A stretch of DNA of 64,000 bases from Candidatus Saccharimonadota bacterium (GTDB lineage Bacteria > Patescibacteriota > Saccharimonadia > Saccharimonadales > Saccharimonadaceae). The notes under the pieces are model-generated. The model had not been told where the DNA came from, made no database searches, and was given only the letters and a program-made list of their open reading frames with translations. Position numbers and translations under genes: made by a program. This document shows positions 29,665 through 41,134 of this stretch, piece after piece (within the stretch, counting starts at the first letter, position 1; each line of letters begins with the position of its first letter). The DNA is taken from positions 1-64,000 of the forward strand of contig JAQGHC010000031.1 of the NCBI GenBank assembly GCA_028289015.1, in the 5' to 3' direction.

Positions 29665-30914
29665 AAAATGATATCATTCCTCCGCGTCCGCCGTTAGGAA
29701 TTCCGCCGCGGCCTTCACGAAATCCTCACAATCCCAATGATTCGCAGCCAATTCCCACCCCGACACTATCGGCGCCCGAAGCTTTTTCACTACCCCTACG
29801 TGATGAGTCGCAGACCGTTGCTTCTAGTGTCGAAGAAGTAGTCGATTCGACAGTTCATCCGCGCAAGCCATATGTTAGATGGGTAGTAATTGGTACTATT
29901 GGCATTATTCTGTTATTCGGCGGGTTACTCGCATGGTATATTATGGCGTTACGTCCAGCCGCATCCGCTGATGCTGCTCGAATCAACGTCGCAATTGAAA
30001 GTGGCAGCGCCCCATCGCAGATTAGCGAAATGTTGCAAAACGAAAAGGTTATTCGTAGTAAGATGGCTTTTGATGTCTACGTGCGCATTCACGGCCTACG
30101 TAATAAACTCCAGGCCGGAACCTTTAGCTTGTCGCCAGCTGATTCTACTGCGCAAATCGTAGATAATCTGACGTCAGGCAAGGCTGAGCAATTTGATATT
30201 ACGTTTTATCCAGGCGCGACGCTTGATATCGCGTCCACCTCTGCCGACAAAACGCCATCACATAGGCAGGTCCTAGAAAAGCTGGGTTATTCGAGCAATG
30301 AGATTACTGAAGCATTTAATGCTTCATATGTGGCGGAATATCCACTACTGTTTAGCGATAAGCCTAATTCTGCAAACATAGAGGGATATATTTACGGTCA
30401 AACGTACAAAATAGCTAGCGGGTCGTCTGTGAAGCAGATATTATCGCGCACGTTTGCTGAATACGAGACTCAAATCAAAGAAAATAACATTGTTAAGGCA
30501 TACAGCGATCAAGGTCTTAATTTGTATCAAGGGATTACGCTTGCATCTATTATTCAGCGTGAAGTGCCGACAGCTGCCGACCAAAAACAGGTTGCACAAG
30601 TCTTTCTAAAACGCTACCGCGAAGGAGGTCTATTAGGCTCTGACGTTACCTACCACTATGCAGCCGACAAAACGGGGGTCGCGCGTGATTTCAACCTGAA
30701 TTCACCGTACAATACGCGTAAAGTTGTAGGACTACCCCCCGGTCCGATCGCATCACCAGGCATTAGTGCGCTGCTAGCAGTTGCCTCGCCAGCGCCAGGT
30801 GATTATGTGTATTTCTTGAGCGGTGATGACAATAAGACTTATTTTGCACATACGAACGAAGAGCATGAAGCTAACATTGTGAACCACTGCGCGTATAAGT
30901 GCTCGTTACCGTAA
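29661..30914 (+). CDS. mltG: MltG-like endolytic transglycosylase
   Basis: Single TM; LYQGITLASIIQREVPTAADQKQVAQVFLKR, SPYNTRKVVGLPPGPIASPGISALLAVASPAPGDYVYFL. Confidence 0.95.
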   Translation: MKNDIIPPRPPLGIPPRPSRNPHNPNDSQPIPTPTLSAPEAFSLPLRDESQTVASSVEEVVDSTVHPRKPYVRWVVIGTIGIILLFGGLLAWYIMALRPAASADAARINVAIESGSAPSQISEMLQNEKVIRSKMAFDVYVRIHGLRNKLQAGTFSLSPADSTAQIVDNLTSGKAEQFDITFYPGATLDIASTSADKTPSHRQVLEKLGYSSNEITEAFNASYVAEYPLLFSDKPNSANIEGYIYGQTYKIASGSSVKQILSRTFAEYETQIKENNIVKAYSDQGLNLYQGITLASIIQREVPTAADQKQVAQVFLKRYREGGLLGSDVTYHYAADKTGVARDFNLNSPYNTRKVVGLPPGPIASPGISALLAVASPAPGDYVYFLSGDDNKTYFAHTNEEHEANIVNHCAYKCSLP

Positions 30915-30945
30915 GCTTGACAAATTTATGTAATTATAAAATAAA

Positions 30946-30974
30946 TTGACATTTAATACAAGAATTGTTAATAT
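30946..30974 (+). promoter_or_regulatory. Sigma70-like promoter TTGACA-17-TAATAT
   Basis: TTGACA 30946-30951, exactly 17 bp, TAATAT 30969-30974. Confidence 0.75.
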
Positions 30975-30981
30975 TATTACA

Positions 30982-31225
30982 GCGCATTTGTGAATTAACT
31001 TACTACGTATCGGCAGTAGTCGAATCCACGGAAAAGTCTGATACATAAATGAGCCTACCGACAAATGTCGCACGGATACCGAAACAACTTTTTATCTAAT
31101 ATCAATTAATTCTAAGGTCGACAGTGTATCCCGTTCTATTTGCGAGAAGTAAGACAGAGTAAGGTAGACGCCTTTGCAGTAATGCAGACGGCAGGAGAAC
31201 GATTATTCGTAATCATCAATCCGCT
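30982..31225 (+). promoter_or_regulatory. Long (~240 nt) 5' leader of the LysM-CHAP gene; possible riboswitch
   Basis: Non-coding stretch between a consensus promoter and the hydrolase ORF with conserved-looking segments such as CGAATCCACGGAAAAG; class not established. Confidence 0.4.
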
Positions 31226-32428
31226 ATGGCTTTGGCCCAAGCGAAAACTGCTCAGTTGAAGCAAACAGTGTTTGCAGGTGATACTTTTAATACTAAACGA
31301 ATTAAAGGCGGTCCGAAATCAACTGCTATTGCAGCGTATTCTGGTGTATTCTTGCTAGTCATGTCGATGGTCGCCATCGGCTATCAGCCCCCACAAAAAG
31401 TAGATAGCGTTGCTAGCGCCGTCAATACTGTCGCAGCGACTAGTGCTATATCTGCAGACCAGCCGTCAGTCGATGAGATTGTTGCGACAAATGTCGCTGC
31501 AGGTATCGCATCGCGCGCTAATTTGCCTATCGCAAATGAGATTGCCAACCAGTCAGTGTCACTATCAATTCAAAGTCAATTAGCACAAAATGACACCAAT
31601 ACCATCACAAAACCTCAGATTGTTGAATTATCTGCCGGTAATCGAACTATCAAAGAGTACGTCGTCAAGGAAGGCGAGACTGTTGAGAGTATCGCCGCAC
31701 AAAAGAGCATCACGCCTGATACTATCAAGTGGGCGAACGGCTTGTCTGGCAGTGCGATCCCTGCGGGCAAGGTGTTAACTATCCTTCCTGTCGACGGCGT
31801 CTACTACACCGTAAAAGCAGGCGATACGGTTGAAAGTATCGCGGCAAAATACAATGTTTCACCCCAGAGTATTACGACTCATAACGATCTTGAGCTAACT
31901 GGCCTCGCTAACGGCGTCAAAATAGTCCTACCAGGCGGTACGATGCCTGCGAATGAACGTCCAGGATATCAGGCTCCACAGGTGGCACGCGTCTTTACGA
32001 GCAACGCTTATAGTAATAATAGCTTTCGTTATGCTGGTGGGTTTGCTGGCGGTGATGTCTTTAATATTCGTCGCAATGTCAAAAGTACAACCCCCGGTAA
32101 TACGAATGCATGGGGTAACTGTACGTGGTATGCGTGGGAGCGTCGATCTGAAATGGGCCGACCACTACCATCTGGCGCTTTAGGCAATGCTGCGCAGTGG
32201 AATACGTCGCTAGGTGCAATGGGTTATCGTGTCGACTCAGTGCCTCAAGTCGGGGCTATCTTCCAAAATGGTGGCGGCTACGGCCACGTCGGTATCGTAG
32301 AAGGTTTCCAGGCTGATGGATCAGTGATCGTGAGTGAGATGAATAACTACTCAGGCGGCGGGTACAATGGTATTAATGACCGTATCATTCCTGTCAATCA
32401 AATTGGTATGTTTAACTACATCCATTAA
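31226..32428 (+). CDS. Secreted peptidoglycan hydrolase with two LysM motifs and a CHAP domain
   Basis: EYVVKEGETVESIAAQKSITPDTIKWANGL and YTVKAGDTVESIAAKYNVSPQSITTHNDL; CHAP: NAWGNCTWYAWERR...GHVGIVEGFQADGSVIVSEMNNY. Confidence 0.92.
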   Translation: MALAQAKTAQLKQTVFAGDTFNTKRIKGGPKSTAIAAYSGVFLLVMSMVAIGYQPPQKVDSVASAVNTVAATSAISADQPSVDEIVATNVAAGIASRANLPIANEIANQSVSLSIQSQLAQNDTNTITKPQIVELSAGNRTIKEYVVKEGETVESIAAQKSITPDTIKWANGLSGSAIPAGKVLTILPVDGVYYTVKAGDTVESIAAKYNVSPQSITTHNDLELTGLANGVKIVLPGGTMPANERPGYQAPQVARVFTSNAYSNNSFRYAGGFAGGDVFNIRRNVKSTTPGNTNAWGNCTWYAWERRSEMGRPLPSGALGNAAQWNTSLGAMGYRVDSVPQVGAIFQNGGGYGHVGIVEGFQADGSVIVSEMNNYSGGGYNGINDRIIPVNQIGMFNYIH

Positions 32429-32458
32429 TCAGTAATAAAACGATTATCACACAATTAC

Positions 32459-32489
32459 ATTCGCCTCTGTCAATACAGAGGCGAATTTG
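32459..32489 (+). terminator. Intrinsic-terminator-like hairpin
   Basis: ATTCGCCTCTG-tcaata-CAGAGGCGAAT-TTG directly before the obgE -10 box. Confidence 0.75.
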
Positions 32490-32498
32490 CTATAATAG

Positions 32499-33791
<1,293 letters not shown>

Positions 33792-33806
33792 AACAGTATA
33801 ATACTG

Positions 33807-33835
33807 TTGACATTGATGCACTAATGTGATAATAT
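33807..33835 (+). promoter_or_regulatory. Sigma70-like promoter TTGACA-17-TAATAT
   Basis: TTGACA 33807-33812, 17-bp spacer, TAATAT 33830-33835, with no long ORF downstream for about 800 nt. Confidence 0.75.
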
Positions 33836-33841
33836 GTGAAA

Positions 33842-34612
33842 TACCATCAAATGCCCATTAGTTTTTTGATCGGTTCATTGACAAGTTGGATATTATTTTT
33901 GCTACAGCATTTTGTGTATTATTTTAGTGCTCAATATGCTGTAGCAAACCCCGAATACCGAAATTCGGACTAGGTTGACAGCATTTCATTTTGCGAAGTC
34001 GCGCCATGGGCCAAGTACCCACACGGTGGCTATGCCACTATTGCCCCATAGATTCGCACTCGAGAGCCATAACGATGGCATAATCTGAAAGAAGGTGATT
34101 TGAATGACCCGAGCATCCCCGATGCCCAGCATCAACCTCAAACTCAATCTGATGAACTGAATCGCCGGCGCCTCGAGCATCTGATATAAAGGAGCGAACA
34201 TAATGGTTCGATCTGGCTTTACTTAGTGGTTTTTTACTCCCATACTGGGTGAGTTCCGGTAGTTCAAAAAACAATACATCTGAAAGGATGTGTCATGTTG
34301 AGACAATTGTCCGTCTAGCACTCTCGCAAGGAGTGCGCCCCGGTTTTGGCCTGCCTTTCATTACGTAAGTGTGACAGGAGGCTTGTCCGCCTAGAGGTTG
34401 TGATCATCAGAATAGTCATTTCGTGGACAGATTCAGTGTCGCTTTCTATTCATCAGATCCAAGCGTTCTTACGCCCTCAGTGTTATGTATTATCATAACG
34501 GACATCCCCGAGAAGGGTAGCCACTGCAGCATTGCCGCGCTACCCTTCTCGGACCCCCCATTTATCCAACTTGTTCAATTTATACCACGCCAACTTCGTT
34601 TGGCGTGCTTTT
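33842..34612 (+). ncRNA. Candidate long structured non-coding RNA (or mini-ORF transcript)
   Basis: Bounded by a consensus promoter and a U-tract hairpin; contains a 13-bp perfect stem (33898-33910/33936-33948), a 14-bp perfect stem (34508-34521/34539-34552), GCACTC-tcgcaag-GAGTGC and others; no convincing long CDS. Confidence 0.5.
34587..34612 (+). terminator. Intrinsic terminator
   Basis: ACGCCAA-cttcgt-TTGGCGT-GCTTTT. Confidence 0.8.
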
Positions 34613-34645
34613 CATTGTCAAAAAATAGCTGCTATAATACAAGTA

Positions 34646-36082
34646 ATGGCAAAAACATTCTTTTTTTATGATCTCGAAACCAGTGGATTAAACCCTCGTG
34701 ATGATCGGATTATGCAGTTTGCGGGTATTCGTACTGATATGGATTTACAGCCGATCGGTGAGCCGTATAATGTTTTGGTAAAATTAAATGACGATACGCT
34801 GCCAACACCCGAAGCATTGATGGTGACGGGAATTACGCCGCAACAGACACAAGCCGACGGATACACCGAGTCGGAATTTGCGAAATTATTGATGGATGAG
34901 GTGTTTACCCCAGATACGATTGCAACTGGATTTAACAGCATACGATTTGACGATGAGTTCGTCAGACATTTATTGTGGCGAAATTTTTACGATCCCTATG
35001 AATGGGCTTGGAAAGATGGCCGTTCGCGCTGGGATCTGCTGGATGTAACGCGCATGACTCGTGCCTTGCGGCCAGAGGGTATTGAGTGGCCAGTTGTCGA
35101 TGGTAAGGCCGTTAACAAATTAGAACTCATCACCAAAATAAATGGCATTGATCATTTCAAGGCCCATGACGCGCTGAGTGATGTTGAAGCGCTCATTGCA
35201 GTTACAGGACTCATTAAAGCCCGCCAGCCGCAATTATTCGAATATTTATTAAAGATGCGTGACAAGAACGAACTTAAGAAGCTTATCAACCTGGATGATA
35301 AGCAACCGTTTGTCTATGTGAGTGGACGCTATGATGCTGAGTTTCATAAAGCGACGGTTGCATTCCCGTTGACCTCTGGCAAAAATGGTAATATTGTCGT
35401 GTATGACCTTCGTTATGATCCGACACCGTTTCTTGGTATGTCAGCAGACGAGCTAAAGAAAAAAATGTACGCCACCTGGGAAGAGCGTCAAGAAGACGGC
35501 TTTATGCAAATACCCGTCAAAGAGTTGCAGTACAATAAACTACCAGCTGTTGCGCCATTAGGGGTGCTGAACCAGGCTGAAGGGTGGCAAAAGGTACAAT
35601 TGGATATTGCGACAGTCGAAAAGAATCGCACTACTCTAATCGGAGCGCCACATTTTGCTGAAAATATTCGCAGCGTGTTCGAACAGCGAGCTGAATTTAA
35701 AAAGTCACCCGATCCAGAGGCACAATTGTATGACGGATTCGTACAAGATAGAGATCGTCTGCGAATCGAAACGGTTCGAAATGCCAGACCACGCGAACTG
35801 GCGGATTTTCATCCTGAATTTACCGACGAAAGATTAAACCCGTTACTTTTGCATTACAAAGCCCGTAACTTTCCACAAAGCTTAAGCGAGGATGAATCGC
35901 GAGCATGGGAGATGTGGCGAGCCGATCATATTAATGAACGCCTCCCTCAATTTATGAAGTCATTGCAATCGATTGCCGCAAAAGAGCAGGATGAGCAGAA
36001 ACAGTTCGTTCTGCAAGAATTGCAGCTATGGGCCGAAAGTATTATTCCAAGCGATATGTCAGACCAGGATAGCGAAAACTAG
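34646..36082 (+). CDS. sbcB: Exodeoxyribonuclease I
   Basis: FFFYDLETSGLNPRDDRIMQFAGIRTDMDL, TGFNSIRFDDEFVRHLLWRNFYDPYEWAWKDGRSRWDLLDVTRMTRALRPEGIEWP, KAHDALSDVEALIAV. Start at ATG 34646, 7 nt after TATAAT, rather than the ORF-track 34532. Confidence 0.95.
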   Translation: MAKTFFFYDLETSGLNPRDDRIMQFAGIRTDMDLQPIGEPYNVLVKLNDDTLPTPEALMVTGITPQQTQADGYTESEFAKLLMDEVFTPDTIATGFNSIRFDDEFVRHLLWRNFYDPYEWAWKDGRSRWDLLDVTRMTRALRPEGIEWPVVDGKAVNKLELITKINGIDHFKAHDALSDVEALIAVTGLIKARQPQLFEYLLKMRDKNELKKLINLDDKQPFVYVSGRYDAEFHKATVAFPLTSGKNGNIVVYDLRYDPTPFLGMSADELKKKMYATWEERQEDGFMQIPVKELQYNKLPAVAPLGVLNQAEGWQKVQLDIATVEKNRTTLIGAPHFAENIRSVFEQRAEFKKSPDPEAQLYDGFVQDRDRLRIETVRNARPRELADFHPEFTDERLNPLLLHYKARNFPQSLSEDESRAWEMWRADHINERLPQFMKSLQSIAAKEQDEQKQFVLQELQLWAESIIPSDMSDQDSEN

Positions 36083-36369
36083 ATTTCGCTGAAGCGTTGC
36101 TTAGGTAGGTGTGCTTTTGTTGCCGGTTTTTGCAGCGAAGTGTGACGACTAAGCATAAGATGTAGAATCTCACGTCCGGTGGAGTAAAATAGTATTGCAC
36201 AAATTACCGTGCAGATCATCAGAAGCATCACGTTTGCCGGTACGACAATTTCCGTCCCAGGGATGATACCCAATAGTAAAAACATGAATAACGCGTTCAA
36301 AAAGCCCGTTTCGACGGCGATTACGCTTAAAAATGTTACGATACTTACTATAAAAATTATTTTTTTCAT
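36079..36369 (-). CDS. Small membrane protein
   Basis: MKKIIFIVSIVTFLSVIAVETGFLNALFMFLLLGIIPGTEIVVPANVMLLMICTVICAILFYSTGREIL; AAAGGTG upstream. Confidence 0.65.
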   Translation of the reverse strand: MKKIIFIVSIVTFLSVIAVETGFLNALFMFLLLGIIPGTEIVVPANVMLLMICTVICAILFYSTGREILHLMLSRHTSLQKPATKAHLPKQRFSEI

Positions 36370-36722
36370 TTTCCACACCTTTTTGCTATCTTTACTTCAA
36401 CTAATAGTAACAATGCGAATTCAGACATGCAACGATAAGCAGTATTTATTGATTAAAATAAATAAAGTGTTAATGCTGTTATGTAAATTTCATCATGCGA
36501 GTGACGTTACTGTAATCAAATTTAACATTGTACGAGGCTTGACGGTGTCATTGCCTCGTGGTGTATACAGCAAGTTGACGCAAGGACTTCCAGAAAGGTA
36601 CGCAACGGTAGGCCTAATTATTCCTGTAAGCCAGGCCACGATTGAAGGATCGATGCAGCGGAACAAAAGTTCGAGGGGGTAATTCGACAATCAGCAGCGT
36701 CTCCTATTTTCATGAATTCTTC

Positions 36723-36825
36723 TTGACTAGTTGTCAGTGTCTGCCTGTAAAAGGTAGGCAGTGGTCGTAGATGGAGGTGTACCCCGGCCATTGTTACATT
36801 CGCTGCAAAGACCGGGGGTGTTTTC
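36723..36825 (+). ncRNA. Possible small RNA or attenuator upstream of uvrA
   Basis: TTGACT-17-TGTAAA followed about 30 nt later by ACCCCGG...CCGGGGGTGTTTTC hairpin. Confidence 0.3.
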
Positions 36826-36875
36826 ATAGATGGCGACTGGAAGAAGAGGTTTAAAAAATGCTATAATAAGTAAAT

Positions 36876-39692
36876 ATGCCAGAGTTTATACGAGTTACTG
36901 GAGCGAGAGAGCACAACCTAAAGAATATCGACGTAGAAATTCCACGCGATAAGTTGGTTGTTATCACTGGTTTATCGGGGAGCGGTAAATCCAGCCTGGC
37001 CTTTGATACGATTTACGCTGAAGGACAGCGACGGTATGTCGAGAGTCTTTCTAGCTACGCCCGCCAATTCTTGGGTATCATGAACAAACCCGACGTCGAT
37101 TCAATTGATGGTTTGTCACCGGCTATTTCTATTGATCAAAAATCGACCAGTCGTAATCCGCGCAGTACGGTAGCAACTGTCACTGAAATCTATGATTACC
37201 TGCGCTTGCTGTTTGCGCGCATTGGCGTGCCGCACTGTCCCGTGTGTGGCAAAGAGGTGTCTCGTCGTACGCCGCAGGCGATTATTGATGAAGTCATGAA
37301 AATTGAAAACGGCACTAAATTAATGATTTTAGCGCCAATCGTCAAAGCGAAAAAAGGCGAGTTCGCGCATGTGCCAGAGCAATATCGACGTTTAGGGTTT
37401 GCCCGAGCGCGCGTCGACGGTGTCGTCTATTCGCTAGATGAATTTCCCGATCTTGCAAAAACTTATAAGCACGACATTGAAATTGTCGTTGATCGTATTG
37501 TGATGAATGATGACATGCAAGGACGAGTCACGCAGTCTGTTGAACAGGCGTTGGAAATTGCAGAAGGTGTCGTCGAGCTGTTGAATGCTGAAACGGACAC
37601 TGTAACGGCATTCAGTCAGCGCTACGCATGTATCGACCATCCCAACGAGGATATTCCGGAGTTGGAGCCCCGACTATTTAGCTTTAATGCACCACAGGGC
37701 GCTTGTCCGGTGTGTACTGGTCTTGGTAGTCGCTTAGAAGTGGATCCTGAGCTAGTCTTTAACCCCAATCTGACTATTATCGAGGGGGCAATTCGCCCTT
37801 ATAATCGCGTCAATAGTGATGCTTGGTATATGAAACGACTGGGCGTTGTAGCAGAACAACATAAGTTTAGTCTGAATGTCCCAGTTAGTGAACTAAACGC
37901 AAAGGATTTGGAGAAAATTCTTTATGGCACTGGCGACACTAAATACAAGGTTCGCATCGGGGCTGGTCGCAGCTATGAATCAACCTACGAAGGGGTTATT
38001 CCGAACCTTGAACGACGACATAAAGAAACCGACAGTGAATTTATGCGTAAAGACATCGAAAGATTTATGCGCGAACGACGTTGTCATGTGTGTAAGGGTG
38101 CTCGTCTAAAACCGGTTGTATTAGCCATCACCGTTCATGGCCTCAGTATTATGGATATTTGTAACCTGGGCGTCGATGATGCGTTGGATCTGTTTACGAA
38201 CACGCTGCAATTAACAGAGCAGGAATTATTCATTGCTCGTCAAATCATGAAAGAGATTAATTCGCGGCTTGGGTTTATGAGTAATGTCGGGCTAAATTAT
38301 CTTGAGTTAGCGCGTGCCGCAAACACACTATCTGGTGGCGAGGCGCAGCGTATTCGTTTGGCGACGCAAATTGGGTCAGGATTACAGGGTGTATTGTATG
38401 TTTTAGACGAGCCTTCAATTGGCTTGCACCAACGCGACAATGACCGCCTGATTATGACGTTGAAACATCTGCGCGATCTGGGGAATACCGTTCTTGTGGT
38501 AGAGCATGATGAGGATACGATTCGTCAGGCAGATTATCTGCTAGATATCGGGCCTGGTGCGGGTATCGCTGGCGGCCAAGTCGTTGCGGCAGGGACGCCG
38601 GAAGAGGTCGCGAATAATCCAGCAAGCATGACTGGTCGTTATCTTTCTGGCAAAGAGAAAATTGACGTGCCAAAAAAGCGCAGAGCAATTATGAAAGATC
38701 GCCAGCTGGTGATTCGGGGTGCGAAAGAAAACAATCTTAAAAATATTGACGTATCATTTCCGTTGGGTGTGTTGACAGTAGTAAGCGGTGTGAGTGGCAG
38801 TGGTAAATCAACACTTGTCAATGATATCCTTGCCAAGGAATTGTCTGCGCGTCTACACCGTTCGCATGTAGTTCCTGGTGCGCACGAAAACATCGAGGGT
38901 ATCAAACACCTGGATAAAGCGATAGTCATCGATCAGTCGGCAATCGGTCGCACGCCTCGATCCAACCCTGCAACCTACACTGGTGTCTTTACGCCAATCC
39001 GCGAACTATTCGCGGGCACCCCTGAGGCAAATATTCGTGGCTATAAAGCTGGTCGCTTTAGCTTTAACGTCAAGGGTGGCCGCTGCGAAAACTGTCAGGG
39101 CGACGGGGTAATTAAGATTGAAATGCACTTTTTGCCAGATGTCTACGTTGTCTGTGATGTATGTAAAGGCAAGCGCTATAATCGGGAAGCACTCGAAATT
39201 AAATTCAAAGACAAAACGATTAGCGACATACTTGATATGACCGTCGAACAGGCCGCGGATTTCTTTGAAAACATTCCAACGATTGCGCGTAAACTTACGA
39301 CGCTTGTTGAAGTAGGGCTAGGATACATCCGCCTTGGGCAGCCGGCAACAACCTTTAGCGGTGGCGAAGCTCAGCGCATTAAACTCGCGACAGAGTTATC
39401 ACGCCGTCCGACGGGAAAGACGCTATATATTCTTGACGAGCCTACTACTGGTTTGCATAGCGCAGACGTAAAACGATTACTTGGCATTTTGCAAAAGTTA
39501 GTCGAGACTGGTAACAGTATGGTTATCATTGAACATAATCTCGATGTCATTAAAGCTGCCGATCATATCATCGATATGGGTCCTGAGGGTGGGCTAGGCG
39601 GTGGTACGGTTGTTGCTGAGGGTACACCTGAAGCGATTACGAAAGTAAAAGCATCGTTTACAGGAAAGTATCTTAAGCCTCTTTTGAAATAA
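36876..39692 (+). CDS. uvrA: UvrABC system protein A
   Basis: [62 protein letters not shown], two ABC signatures ([33 protein letters not shown]), CxxC zinc motifs. Confidence 0.99.
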   Translation: MPEFIRVTGAREHNLKNIDVEIPRDKLVVITGLSGSGKSSLAFDTIYAEGQRRYVESLSSYARQFLGIMNKPDVDSIDGLSPAISIDQKSTSRNPRSTVATVTEIYDYLRLLFARIGVPHCPVCGKEVSRRTPQAIIDEVMKIENGTKLMILAPIVKAKKGEFAHVPEQYRRLGFARARVDGVVYSLDEFPDLAKTYKHDIEIVVDRIVMNDDMQGRVTQSVEQALEIAEGVVELLNAETDTVTAFSQRYACIDHPNEDIPELEPRLFSFNAPQGACPVCTGLGSRLEVDPELVFNPNLTIIEGAIRPYNRVNSDAWYMKRLGVVAEQHKFSLNVPVSELNAKDLEKILYGTGDTKYKVRIGAGRSYESTYEGVIPNLERRHKETDSEFMRKDIERFMRERRCHVCKGARLKPVVLAITVHGLSIMDICNLGVDDALDLFTNTLQLTEQELFIARQIMKEINSRLGFMSNVGLNYLELARAANTLSGGEAQRIRLATQIGSGLQGVLYVLDEPSIGLHQRDNDRLIMTLKHLRDLGNTVLVVEHDEDTIRQADYLLDIGPGAGIAGGQVVAAGTPEEVANNPASMTGRYLSGKEKIDVPKKRRAIMKDRQLVIRGAKENNLKNIDVSFPLGVLTVVSGVSGSGKSTLVNDILAKELSARLHRSHVVPGAHENIEGIKHLDKAIVIDQSAIGRTPRSNPATYTGVFTPIRELFAGTPEANIRGYKAGRFSFNVKGGRCENCQGDGVIKIEMHFLPDVYVVCDVCKGKRYNREALEIKFKDKTISDILDMTVEQAADFFENIPTIARKLTTLVEVGLGYIRLGQPATTFSGGEAQRIKLATELSRRPTGKTLYILDEPTTGLHSADVKRLLGILQKLVETGNSMVIIEHNLDVIKAADHIIDMGPEGGLGGGTVVAEGTPEAITKVKASFTGKYLKPLLK

Positions 39693-40383
39693 ATTTACGG
39701 CGCAGACGTGATGATGCGTACGTGTCAATTGCGATTGTAATCGCCAATATCGCAAATGCCAAGCCGACCGATGCGGTTACGTCAGTGAGCCAATGGTAGC
39801 CAAGATAGATGCGACTAAATGCAACGAGTGTAATGCCCGCTACTGTCGCCATTCCCCAAAATACTACACGACGTACTGTTGGTGCGGCGACGCAGAAGAA
39901 ATAAGCTAGCACTAATAATAGTACAGCGATGCCAAGTGTATGACCTGACGGAAACGAGTATGATATTGCGGCATGTGACTCTAGCAAATCGGTCACTGTT
40001 GGTCGTTCTCGTGCTGTGAACACTTTGATGGCTGCAGATACGATATATGCCAATGTCATTGAAAAGACGAGCAGCGTAGGTCGCCAAAAATCTTTTTTGC
40101 GCCACGCCCATAGGGCCGCTCCTATGAGCGAAAAAATGCTTAGCGCAACAGGCGATGATAGATCGGTAACGACCCGCATGATTGCTGCTAACGTCGGATC
40201 ATAGCTGGATATTGTCCAGGCCAATAAAGGTGCGTCATATGTCGCTAAATCTTCCTGTTCTTTCACCCCGTCATAAATAGACAGAAATAGCGCTAGTCCG
40301 ATTGCGAACAAGGTAGCTATCAGAACGTTCCGGCGAGAGAAGATATTTTGTCGGGATTTGATGAATTGTATTATAGGTTTCAT
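39673..40383 (-). CDS. PAP2-family membrane phosphatase
   Basis: KVFTARERPT, SYSFPSGHTLGIAVLL, FSRIYLGYHWLTDVTAS; 3' end overlaps convergent uvrA by about 20 bp. Confidence 0.93.
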   Translation of the reverse strand: MKPIIQFIKSRQNIFSRRNVLIATLFAIGLALFLSIYDGVKEQEDLATYDAPLLAWTISSYDPTLAAIMRVVTDLSSPVALSIFSLIGAALWAWRKKDFWRPTLLVFSMTLAYIVSAAIKVFTARERPTVTDLLESHAAISYSFPSGHTLGIAVLLLVLAYFFCVAAPTVRRVVFWGMATVAGITLVAFSRIYLGYHWLTDVTASVGLAFAILAITIAIDTYASSRLRRKFISKEA

Positions 40384-40392
40384 GTGTAGAAA

Positions 40393-41067
40393 TTAGTTCT
40401 TTCTGGTCAGGACCGATTTAATTTGTTGTTGAGTCGCATTCCAAATAATAGTCCGTTGTTTTTTATCTTTTAGAATGTGAATTACTGGTGGTAGCACCGA
40501 AAGAAGAATGATGACAATGATAATCGGCAGTAAGACAGTGTCGATTTCTATGCCAGCTTTTTCAAACTGTACACCGACAAAGTAACCAAGATAAGTTACG
40601 CCTGCTGCCCATAGTATTCCACCGATAAGGTTAAAGCCAAGGAAGCGTTTGTATTCCATTTTTCCAACGCCTGCAACGACGGGCGCGAACGTACGAACGA
40701 TAGGAATAAAGCGGGCGATGATGATTGTTTTGCCGCCATGTTTTTCATAGAAGTGTTGGGCTTTGAGGATATTTTCCTGTCGGAAGAATAACGAATTTGG
40801 CCGCTTAAAGACTGAGGGGCCAAATTTGCGCCCAAATGAATAACCCACGCTGTCTCCGACGACGGCGGCGACGAATAAAATAGCGACCAGTACATGGATG
40901 TTAACATCCAAGAAGCCGCTGTATACTAAAAAGCCAGCAGTAAATAACAGGCTGTCACCGGGAAGAAAGAAGCCAATTAGCAGCCCTGATTCGGCAAATA
41001 TCACTAAAGCAATACCGAGAACCCCAGCCCATTTGATAAAGTCGATTAAGTCTACACCAGGAATCAT
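40393..41067 (-). CDS. DedA-family (SNARE-associated) membrane protein
   Basis: ESGLLIGFFLPGDSLLFTAGFL, FYEKHGGKTIIIARFIPIVRTFAPVVAGVGKM, GILWAAGVTYLGYFVG. Confidence 0.95.
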   Translation of the reverse strand: MIPGVDLIDFIKWAGVLGIALVIFAESGLLIGFFLPGDSLLFTAGFLVYSGFLDVNIHVLVAILFVAAVVGDSVGYSFGRKFGPSVFKRPNSLFFRQENILKAQHFYEKHGGKTIIIARFIPIVRTFAPVVAGVGKMEYKRFLGFNLIGGILWAAGVTYLGYFVGVQFEKAGIEIDTVLLPIIIVIILLSVLPPVIHILKDKKQRTIIWNATQQQIKSVLTRKN

Positions 41068-41134
41068 ATACTCTTATTTTAGCACAACAGAGTAAAAATG
41101 GTATAATAGACTACAGACCGAATTTAGGAGGACT

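Noticed and set aside
33986-34274. Minus-strand ORFs of 71 and 78 aa
   Set aside because: No clear SD or recognisable domain, and located in a hairpin-rich region with a plus-strand promoter; probably chance ORFs.
33842-34612. RNase P RNA, tmRNA or SRP RNA
   Set aside because: Characteristic conserved cores were not found by eye on either strand; kept as unknown class, needs cmscan.
36209-36682. 157-aa plus ORF
   Set aside because: Overlaps the better supported minus-strand small membrane protein and has poor protein-like composition.
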